Source of the DNA: Candidatus Roizmanbacteria bacterium GW2011_GWA2_35_19
GTDB taxonomy: Bacteria > Patescibacteriota > Microgenomatia > UBA1406 > GWC2-37-13
Reading direction: 5' to 3'
Length of the DNA: 38,472 nucleotides
Assembly: GCA_000990565.1 (NCBI GenBank)
Contig: LBQC01000006.1
Location: 1-38,472, forward strand
Notes under the pieces: generated by a model
Databases searched by the model: none
What the model saw: the letters and a program-made list of their open reading frames with translations, nothing else
Told to the model about the DNA's origin: nothing
Part shown: positions 1-9,400 of the stretch, piece by piece
Numbering within the stretch: the stretch's first letter is position 1
Layout: each line of letters starts with the position of its first letter
Position numbers and translations under genes: made by a program

Positions 1-115
1 AGTTAGTAGTAAGGTTTAGAAGCGTGTCAAGAAGGTTGATATTGGAAATTAGAAAAAAACCTTTCATCCAACCTCTATTATCATAACCCGTTTCCATACC
101 TAATCACTATTTTCC
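1..115. repeat. F1-family repeat (intergenic copy)
   Basis: 'aggtttagaagcgtgtcaagaagg...ggaaattag....aacccgtttccatacc' matches the 10437, 22376 and 35020 copies in layout. Confidence 0.55.
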
Positions 116-117
116 AT

Positions 118-2079
118 TTATTTGGCTTCAGGGCTTGCTTCTTTTGGTAGCTCCAGTCTTGGGTCAATTTGGGTAGTCGGTGGGGTCGGTAAATTCAAAC
201 TACTCGGTTGATTATCTATTTCCAATTGATTAACTTGATCTTCTTCTTTTGGAAGCATCTTTTTAAAATTTTCAAGCTCTTTTTCCACCTTTTCATAATC
301 TGCCTTATTAGCCTTTGAATCAAGTAATTTTAAAGTTGCCTGTAAAGCATTGACAGCCAAAGGATAATTTTTTTTCTGGAAATGAGCCCAAGCGTAGTTA
401 TAGTTAGCATTTGGCCAGTTAGGTTTAAGAGCAACTGCCTGCTCAAAAAATCTGAGAGCATCATCATATTTGTTTAAAGAATAATAAACTCCTCCGAGGC
501 CGACCCGGTAAACTGGGTTTTGCGGATCAGCGAGTATTGCCCTTTGATAAGCGGAGATTGTCCAAACATCAGCTCCCTTTGCAACGTTAATAATATTTGA
601 ATAAATCTGGGCCAACCCTTGCCAATTGCCGGCCTTTTGCGGATTTAAAGAAACAACCGCTTTCGCCTCGGCAATTGATGATTGAATGGCCTGGGTAATT
701 ATTTGACGGTCTTGTTCAGTAATTTTTTTTGTATTTTTTTGAACAAGATTATTAGCGATCAAAAGATTTGTCTGGGCAAAGTTACTTCTAAATCTTTCAA
801 TAAAAGGATTTAAAATAATTGCTTGCCTTTGGCTGTCATAGACAACCTTAGCGTTATTGGCAACTACTCCGTTGATTGATTTTTTGAAAAAATATTCAGA
901 TGCGTATGATCGGCCAAGAAGATAACCAGATGAACCTACTAAACCCAAAGAAATAACAACGATGCCAAGATAGATAGGTAATAGATCTGATAAATCAATT
1001 GTAGAGACAGTGACCTGTACATGGTAATTTATTAAACCCAACGTTACAAAAAATAAAAACCAAACGATTAATGAAGGAGGGAGGAAAAATAAACAAATAA
1101 GCAAATAAACAAATAAATAAATGAATTGCTTCATTGTTTCATTGCTCCATTGTTTGATTGTTTGTTTGAACACCGAAAAAACCAACAGACCAAACGTCAA
1201 TAAACCAAAAATACCGGTTTCGGTGAGAATTTGCAAAATAGCCGAACGGGAAAGATTAAATGAATGAACCTGCCACAAAGCCGATTGATTATAAGCAAAA
1301 TCTTTTACACGAGTGAAAATTGCCGAAAAATTATCGGGACCGATACCAAATATGGCCGTCTGTGGATTTTTTAAGATCTCCAGGGCGGCGAACCAGGAAA
1401 GCCGGAACGGAGGTAATAGGAACCCACCTTCGCCAAGGCTTCGGCGGGCAAAGAGAGAATAAACAATTAGAAAAAGGGCGAGGAAATTGATAATCAATGT
1501 CATCCCCCTGAAAAGGGGGATCCAGGAAATTTTAGTCTGGATTCCCTCCTTCGAGGGAATGACATGGGGACGTAGGAATGACACAATTCCCCAAACAACA
1601 AAAAAACCTAATAATATATAAAAGACGATTGTTGTCAAAGAAAGAATAAGAGAAGAAACCTTCGTTATATAAGGTCCGACCTTATCAGATAAGGACGAAC
1701 CTTTCTGATGGGATAAATAGAAATACAAAATTACCAACGAAATCATCGCTACCAATCCAAAACTTGGATTTAACAATGCCTGGACTTTATTGATTGAGGA
1801 AAATAATGTAGATAAAATAACGGTCGTTAAAAAAAGAAGAATTGAGTTATCAAAAGAATTTTTTTCCCAAGAAATTTTTTTTGTAAAAACAATTTGAATT
1901 GTAGAAATAAAAATAAGTAACAAAACTCCAAACCCTAAAAAATATAACTTATTTGTCACAAAATATTCTTGTGTTGTATTAAGGAAAAAGAACGGAAACA
2001 AAAATATTAAGCCATTAAGAAGAAAAAAATTTATTTTTTGGAATATTTTTTCCATATTCAAAAACATAATATATAACAA
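118..2079 (-). CDS. O-antigen ligase/polymerase-like multi-TM protein with C-terminal TPR region
   Basis: Multiple hydrophobic segments, Wzy_C-like 'FGIGPDNF...HSFNLSRSAILQILTETGIFGLLTFG', TPR-like 'NPVYRVGLGGVYYSLNKYDDALRFFEQAVALKPNWPNANYNYAWAHF'. True start may be M at about 2055. Confidence 0.75.
   Translation of the reverse strand: MLYIMFLNMEKIFQKINFFLLNGLIFLFPFFFLNTTQEYFVTNKLYFLGFGVLLLIFISTIQIVFTKKISWEKNSFDNSILLFLTTVILSTLFSSINKVQALLNPSFGLVAMISLVILYFYLSHQKGSSLSDKVGPYITKVSSLILSLTTIVFYILLGFFVVWGIVSFLRPHVIPSKEGIQTKISWIPLFRGMTLIINFLALFLIVYSLFARRSLGEGGFLLPPFRLSWFAALEILKNPQTAIFGIGPDNFSAIFTRVKDFAYNQSALWQVHSFNLSRSAILQILTETGIFGLLTFGLLVFSVFKQTIKQWSNETMKQFIYLFVYLLICLFFLPPSLIVWFLFFVTLGLINYHVQVTVSTIDLSDLLPIYLGIVVISLGLVGSSGYLLGRSYASEYFFKKSINGVVANNAKVVYDSQRQAIILNPFIERFRSNFAQTNLLIANNLVQKNTKKITEQDRQIITQAIQSSIAEAKAVVSLNPQKAGNWQGLAQIYSNIINVAKGADVWTISAYQRAILADPQNPVYRVGLGGVYYSLNKYDDALRFFEQAVALKPNWPNANYNYAWAHFQKKNYPLAVNALQATLKLLDSKANKADYEKVEKELENFKKMLPKEEDQVNQLEIDNQPSSLNLPTPPTTQIDPRLELPKEASPEAK
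1087..1169. repeat. F5-family (TTTGTTTATTTG-type) repeat inside ORF 118
   Basis: 'aaataaacaaataagcaaataaacaaataaataaatgaattgcttcattgtttc...tgtttgattgtttgtttg' with inverted-repeat character. Confidence 0.65.
1428..1452. repeat. short GC-rich palindromic element (FARRSLGEGG)
   Basis: ccttcgccaaggcttcggcgggcaaag with CGCC..GGCG arms, in frame in ORF 118. Confidence 0.5.
1499..1563. repeat. GTCAT..ATGAC double-hairpin element, copy 1
   Basis: gtcatccccctgaaaagggggatccag ... attccctccttcgagggaatgac; arms identical to those at 4076-4138 in opposite orientation. Confidence 0.85.
1671..1703. repeat. short inverted repeat aaggtccgaccttatcagataaggacgaacctt
   Basis: Near-palindrome, in frame in ORF 118 (SSLSDKVGPYI). 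Confidence 0.45.
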
Positions 2080-2729
2080 CTAAGATCAGAATAGATAATT
2101 ATATCAGGAAAACTTTCCTTGCAGGTTGCATAATTACTTTTGCAGACATTACAACCTTGAACTGTTTCTCGGTATACGCTTTGTTCAGGTTGACATTCAA
2201 CAAATTGTGGAGTTGGAGTTGGGGCACTACTATTTCCAATGCTGGTATTGGGACTGGAAACTCCATAATTATAACTATAGTCCGGTTCAGGTCCACAACC
2301 ACCGGCGCATCCAACAGAAGCAATCACAGGATCGGCAGTATTGGACAAAGTCGTATAAATTCTATACCAGGATGGGCAACTGGCATCGTCGACTTGATAC
2401 AAATATTTTTTTATAGGTTGTTGAGGATCACAGGGAAGTTGTGAAAGGTATGGATTGAAATCCGGGGAGTTCGCATCATTACCGCAGATATTGCATGGAA
2501 TTACACCAGTATCGTTGTAGCAAATCTCACTTGGCCGGGGATAACAATCTTTATCGTTATAATAATCTTCTAAAACTTTACTTAGTTGAGCTAATTCCTG
2601 TTTTCTTTTAGTGTCTTGGCTTTTCTCTATTTGTTTTTTCGGATTAAGGGTGATTAGGGCAATTACTGCCAAAAGAATGATCAGACTAATGACGATCATA
2701 ATCTCCATGAGGGTAAACCCTTTTTTCAT
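2058..2729 (-). CDS. type IV pilin/pseudopilin-like protein
   Basis: N-terminal prepilin motif MKKGFTLMEIMIVISLIILLAVIAL; Cys-rich C-terminus. Confidence 0.85.
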   Translation of the reverse strand: MKKGFTLMEIMIVISLIILLAVIALITLNPKKQIEKSQDTKRKQELAQLSKVLEDYYNDKDCYPRPSEICYNDTGVIPCNICGNDANSPDFNPYLSQLPCDPQQPIKKYLYQVDDASCPSWYRIYTTLSNTADPVIASVGCAGGCGPEPDYSYNYGVSSPNTSIGNSSAPTPTPQFVECQPEQSVYRETVQGCNVCKSNYATCKESFPDIIIYSDLSCYILCF

Positions 2730-3355
2730 ACTTTTATTTTACTAATTCTTAATTTATTTTCCAGTGACTCAACTAATTTTCGAAGTAGCCAATCAGTTTT
2801 ATTAATTAGTTCTATAAAGATTTCGTAAGTCAAATCATGAGCAGTAACATTGTTTAAAGGAGGATAAAGGAGAGTTATAGGATGGTAATTAAAATCCTTT
2901 ATCTTCCTGTAATTTCCTTTATTCTCCTTTAATCCCTTATTCAATTCTCCAAGATTAATACCAATTCCTACCAAGCTTGATCCTGGGCTTGATTGAAGAA
3001 ATTTATCCTCGGTCAATTCCCTTACATCTCCCTTGACTTCCTCCAGACTTCCCTGACTGTAACCTATAAATTGAAGATATTCTGACGTGGTGGTCCTTTT
3101 ATAACCTTCCTCAATATTCCGGACAACGCTTCTTGCTGCGTCGTCTACTTGAGATTTTCTCCGGTATTCAGACTTTGGTAAGGACTCGGTAAATTTTCTA
3201 ATGAAAAATCGTAAAAGGACAGCATTAGACCAGGGTACAAGATATTTATAACCATCGGGATCGGTCCACGCCCGCGAACTGCTTTGAGGATTTTTTGTTT
3301 CTTCAATCTCCCTCAGAGTTTTTTCTACTAGCTGTTGTGAAATAGATTTATCCAT
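2726..3355 (-). CDS. four-helix bundle protein (23S rRNA intervening-sequence protein-like)
   Basis: 'DDAARSVVRNIEEGYKRTTTSEYLQFIGYSQGSLEEVKGDVRE' is typical of the family; 4-nt ATGA overlap with the downstream pilin ORF. Confidence 0.75.
   Translation of the reverse strand: MDKSISQQLVEKTLREIEETKNPQSSSRAWTDPDGYKYLVPWSNAVLLRFFIRKFTESLPKSEYRRKSQVDDAARSVVRNIEEGYKRTTTSEYLQFIGYSQGSLEEVKGDVRELTEDKFLQSSPGSSLVGIGINLGELNKGLKENKGNYRKIKDFNYHPITLLYPPLNNVTAHDLTYEIFIELINKTDWLLRKLVESLENKLRISKIKV
2856..2939. repeat. F7-family repeat inside the four-helix ORF
   Basis: aaaggaggataaaggagagttataggatgg...tcctttatcttcctgtaatttcctttattctccttta, near match to 3381-3455. Confidence 0.75.
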
Positions 3356-3380
3356 ATCTCCTTGTCCTTTAAGTGATTTT

Positions 3381-3455
3381 AAAGGATTGTAAAGGAAAGT
3401 TAAAGGATGGTTTATTATCCTTTAGTTTCCTGTAGTCTCCTTTAATCTCCTTTAA
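3381..3455. repeat. F7-family repeat, intergenic copy
   Basis: aaaggattgtaaaggaaagttaaaggatgg...tcctttagtttcctgtagtctcctttaatctccttta; purine/pyrimidine hairpin. Confidence 0.75.
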
Positions 3456-6400
3456 TTAATAATAAGCCAATTAAATTTAATTGGTACGGACGATGGTGTA
3501 TTAGAAATGACTTTAAAGTATGACTTGGTTCCAATAATTTTTTCTCCGACTGATAGTTGAGAGATAGAAACAGTTGAAGAAGTTGGAGTTAAATAAATCA
3601 GTGAGCTTTCTTTAATGTTGTTGTTATAAATTATAATTTCGCTGGAATTTTCCGGTAAAATTCCCAAGCCGGCGCTTGAGGTAGCCGTCTCAATCGCCGG
3701 GGCGAAGATCCCGTTTTGGGTAAAATTATCCGGGGCGGCGATCACGGCGGAATTAGTGGAGATATTGTTAATTGTTAAATTGTTGATTGCTAAATTGTTA
3801 ATTGTAACCTGTCCATCGTCTGTCAGTGGTTTGATTTCGTTCGTCCGTATCCCGCCTTCTGCAATTAGCTCACCCTTTGTGGTGATCGTTCCGTCTTTGG
3901 CGATTATCACCGCCCCGTCAAGCAGATTAATTGTTGAAAGAGCAGAAAGTTTTAATTCGGACGCTAGGGAAATAATTGAATTTTGATCAATTAGGGTGGT
4001 ACCAACGAGGAGGGAATTACTGACGGAAACGTTGTATAAATTGGAATTTCCGGTGACAGTTAGATTTTCAAAAGCGTCATTCCCTCGAAGGAGGGAATCC
4101 ATTTCTTGAGACTGGATCCCCCTTTTCAGGGGGATGACAGAAGATGAAATATTCTGGTAATTGGTCGGGTCGGGCATGGATTGATTCTGAATGTCCGCAA
4201 TTAACTTTTGGACATCATTGATATTTGATGATAGAGAATCAATTGTCCCAGATTCAATTTCACCGGCAATTAATTTCCCAGAAATTGAGGCCTCGTTGGT
4301 CGTTAACGTGTCTGAAGCGAGATTGCCAGAGACGGTCGCATCATTATCAATTTTCAGAGAATCGGCGATTATTTGCCCGGAAAATGAGGCATTACCAACG
4401 GCATCGATCACGACCGCTGATTTTCCTTCAAGGCCTTTGATGATTAATTTGGCTAATTTACCGGCATTAGGGTCGACACCGGGGTCGACCCCTACGTCGT
4501 CATTTAAATCAATTGTTAAATCACTGTTTTGCGGTTTTATTTCATTCGTTTGTACAATATTTAATTTGGCTGTTCCTGTTGCAATTAAATCCGTAGTTTC
4601 AACAACAGGTGAGACTATTTTTTCCTGGACTAAAATATTTTTCGCGACCAATAAATTATCAACTAATATATTTTCCGTCTCTATTAATCCTGACTTAATT
4701 TTCCCCACCATTAATTCTGAAAAGGCCCCTATGCGAGTAACTATCTCTCCGGTATTTAATTTAACATTGTAAATTTGATTATTGAAAATTGATTGAAAAT
4801 TTTCCGCCTGGTTTCCATCATAAACATACGGCGTTTGGCTATCGTTTTTTATCTGTAAATCACCCATTGAGGTAATATTCAAATCAGCTAGTTGGCCAGA
4901 AAGAGAAGAAATTTGTATTTGCTGTTCTTGGATAGCTTTTGTGAGGACGGGAATAAGACCTGTTGTATTGAGTTGTTTATATCCATTATCTTGATCAATA
5001 CTAACCAAATTAGGGATCAGCGTTTCAACTTCTTGGGCAATAAAACCAAGGTTTTTATAAATTGAAGCTCCGCTTTTCCAGTTAAAATCTACTGGTCTTA
5101 AGTTCATAATAGTATCTAGGCCAAAAGAAGTGTCTTCAATATCCTGTTTTAGCCGGACATCTGAAGTACAAGAAATAGTACCTCCAGTTGCCAAAGTACA
5201 ACCAGTGGTGTTATCACTTAAGAATCTGGCAATGACTCCATTTTCCGGAGCCAAAACATCAAGAAAGTATGCAGGTACTAATCGTCCAATACCCACTCTT
5301 CCAGTATCAGAAATAACAGTATTGACGGCTCTTCGATAGATATAAACATTATCAATATAACCGTTAAAATTAATGTCCGGAGTAAAAATTATATCTGTGT
5401 TATTGGCTGTAGCGTCGAAGGTAAGATCATATGATCCATTGGCACTAATTGCATCGTGAGCTGCCGTTCCAACTTTTGGAGTGACAGTGCCGGCTGTTCT
5501 TCCTCCCATATCAAAAGTCATTCTATATATTTGATTATTATCAATATAGCCGTCTGTTAAATTACAAGATAAATCTGCAGTATTTAATACGGTATGAAGG
5601 GCCGTCCCACCAGAACGAGCCCAGCCGGCACCGTATGTCCAGCATGTTGTAGCATTTGTGAAAGTAATATCATCAGCATCTTGGTCGTTAAGATTAGCTG
5701 ATTCGACCGCTTGAACCTCTATGGCGTTACCTGAAGGAGTATCAACATCAGCTAATATTTCTAATGTAGCCGTAGGTGCAGAAGTACCGATTCCGACGTT
5801 GCCGCCATTTGGTTGGATAATCACATAACTGGAAGTTTTTGTAGCATTACTAGTCCCGTCAAGAATAAGGTTTCCACTAGCAGCATTCGATCCATAGATA
5901 GTTGCATTATCAGCAGTAAAGGTAAGCTCGGTAGCCCCACCCCAAGCAACTGCAGATGAAGTTGTTAGTGTGGCAAGCGAGGAGGCGGTGATTGTAGTAC
6001 CACTAAGGGTAAGGTTACCTCCTAGAGATGTTAAGTTGTTTCCGGATACTGTGAAAGTGTTGTCTAGAGTTGTAGCTCCATGTAAAGTTAATGTTCCTGG
6101 AGTGGTGGTAGAACCAATAACGTTGACTGAAGAAGCTCCGGTTCCAAGCGTGGTGCTTCCCGTTGAATTAAGAGTACCAGCAACATCAAGTAAATAACTT
6201 GGAGTGGCGTCACCGATGCCGACGTTGCCTCCTGTAAAGAGGGCAGAGTAGGTAGCATTACTGAAAGTGGCAGTTCCAGTAAATGTATTGGCAGATGTAC
6301 CGGTTTGGGTGTAGACTCCATTATTTGTAATCCCTGTTATTCCGGTCATGGCTCCGGTAGTTGAAATATCCCAATCATTTGAGTTTAATGACAAGGTTCC

Positions 6401-9400
6401 TGCATTACCAATAGTAATAACATCTACACCGGTTGCGCCGGTGCCAATATTAATAGTGTCTATTCCAGTACCTGTACCAAGGTTTAAAGTTCTAGCTACG
6501 TTTGATGCCCCAACATTAATTATCTGGGAAGCATCAATAGAGTCAAGCGTTACGGTACCCGTAGTTGTTTGCAGGGTTAGACCTGTGGCGCCTAAAATAC
6601 CCAATGTTCCGTCGGCAGTGATATTGTCACCATTAACTGCCAGATCACCAGCAGTGGTAATATTACCCGTTGCCCCTGCGACCTGGAATAAATCGCCGTC
6701 ACCAACTGTGAAGGTGGCAAGCGGCGTGGTGTCACCGATCCCGACGTTGCCACCAATAGCTAATAGGGCATAACCAGATGTAGTTTCAAACAAGCCGGCC
6801 GTACCGCCCGCACTGGAATATCCCTGTACACCATATCCTGAAACGGTTGATCCAATGACTCCATTACCTGTACTGGAATATCCCTCGACACCGAAACTTG
6901 AACCTACTCCATATATGCCTGTTCCGCCGGTGCCATATACACCGTAAATAGAACCATCAGCGCGAACACCATGCGCTGTGCCTGCACCATAAATAGCAGC
7001 ATTGGAATCTCCAACTCCTCCAACACTTAATTTTGATAATGGGGCAGTCGTTCCAATCCCAACGTTTCCGCCAGCGAAAATTGCCGCATAATTAGCATCT
7101 GCTCCGGTTGGTGATTCTACATAAAGTCCGTATTTGGTGGAAGTTCCATTAGTTGATGAAGTACCATTGGCTATATATAAGCCATATTGGTTGACAGTAC
7201 CAAAATCTCCAGCATGAGACGCATTAGTCGTAATATATTCCCCATATACATGAGTAGTACCGGCTGTAGTTGGAGCGCCCCCGGTGCCGGTAATCGTATT
7301 GTATATTCCATAGACATTCTTTGTTGCTGCCGTATCCAAAGCTCCAGTGTTACTGACTTTGTTATAAATACCAAAATCAGTATTAGCTAATGCTATTGCG
7401 TCAGTCATATAATTAAAGATACCCGTTGAAGAATTAGCATTGGTTGAATTACTATTGATGGTTCTAATGTAAAGGTTATTTCCGCTTTGACCTACACCGG
7501 TTGTGTCAATAGTGGCTTCAGAATATATAAGACCCGTATTTGTACCACCAGAGTTTCCAACATCTGAGGCGATTTTTAATCCAGCGTCAGTCACTCCAGC
7601 TGTACCTCCTGAAGGACCGGTTATTACAAGTTGTGAGCCTGTGGTTAAGGCAGTGGCAGACAAAGTCAAAATATCACCGGTCGTGACAGAATTGGCTGTA
7701 ACTCCGGCAATAGTACCCGATGTACCAATGCCGGTGTTAGTTATCAGAAAATCCCCGCCCGTAGTTAATGTTGAATCAATATCGAGTTTAGCATCAGGTG
7801 AAAGATCATTTATTCCTATACTTCCGGCGATTAACAAAGAACTCCCAGTGTTAGCGGGATCAAGATAGTAAGAAGTGCTGGTTTTGTCGTAAAAAACCTC
7901 ACCGGTGACCGTGCCTGTAGTATCGATATTTCCAGAAGTATCAACTGAAAAAGCATCAGCTGTCCCGGCTTTAAGAGTCCCTGATGCGTCAAAATCTCCG
8001 GTCACAGCTATCGTCCCATTTGTATCATTATCTATTTTTTCTCCATTAGCAAAGGTAATATCTCCGCCTGCACCTGTGTTGAATGTTAACCCAGTTGTTC
8101 CTTGGATAACCAGATCTCCAAGTGCGGTTAAAGTTGTTGAAGAGAAAGTTGCATAATCAGTTCCTGATCCATCCTCAAGTGTAATAGTTCCGTCCGTTTG
8201 ATTATGTATCTGCTCAGCATTTTCAAGTTTTAATTCAGCCGTTCCAATATCCGCAGCATCAAAATTAATTCCATATGTGAAGTCGATCCCAGCTGCTCCA
8301 GTATCAAATCTGATGGCATTTTGCACCATATCATTACCATCATTATTAGCTAAAGTAAGAAGAGCATCTAAACCCTCATCAACATCACTAGCTCCATTGG
8401 TAGCTTGAGATAAGGAAAGGAGGACTTGATCCTGATCTCCTGTACCCGTCGTATCTTCTCCCTGAGCAGTCAAGCTAAAGTGCGTTGCTGCAGTATCAGC
8501 GCCTGAATCCCAGTTGAAAGTGCTATTGTAAGTCGCCATCGTCAAGGTTAGATCAGCAGCTGGGTTATCAATTTCATTCCAAGGGATGGTTCCCGAAAAT
8601 ATTCCATATATGGTTCCGTCAACTTCAAGATTTCCTTCAATATATAAATCATCATCACTATCTACATTTGAAGCTCCCGTGGTTGAATCTCCAATCACAT
8701 TGTAGGCAACGTCGGTTGAGCCGGAACCACCAATGTTTAAAACATCGCCGTCAGCCAATACAACCTGTTCAATAGTTCCTCCTCCGGCAGCGTCTATCGT
8801 CAAATCACCAGTTGATGAAACGGTAAAACCTGAATAAACAGTTCCGTCCGTATATGTTAGTCTTAACTGCTCTCCAGAAGTTGCCAAGGAATCCAGCTTG
8901 GCATCAGGGCCAGTTGTTCCAACACCAACACTCGCTGAACTACCAGAGAAAATATGATCACCATCAAATGGATTATAAGTTATTGTTCCATCCACTCCAA
9001 AAGTGATACCGGCATTGTAGTATTTGACTCCCGTTCCTGCCGCTCCTGTTAACTGTAAATCGTCGTTTGTATTTATTTCCCCAACAACTTGAAGTTTATA
9101 AGTAGGAGCTGTCGTTCCAATTCCCATATTTCCATTTTCCACAATCAAGCCATAGTTATTGGTAGCACCAGAGGCGGAGAAATAGCCACCGACGTTGGTG
9201 GAAGTGGTTCCGGTGTTGGTCACAGCAGAGTAGAGTCCATAGGCAGTATGGGAAGCATTGGCGTTGGTGCCTGATCGGCTGATATCCAAAAGTTTAGAAA
9301 CTCCACTGGCTCCTCCGGCTGTCGAGGTGGAGGATAAGTCAAACAAAGTACCGGTGGTTAAACCGGTGGAGGAAAGAGCAAAAGCATCTTCTGTTGTGAT

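Noticed and set aside
3756-9274. Plus-strand ORFs antisense to the giant gene (e.g. 4191..4772, 6348..6773, 7503..7868)
   Set aside because: Low-complexity mirror of Thr/Gly/Ser-rich repeats on the opposite strand; no independent motifs or start signals.
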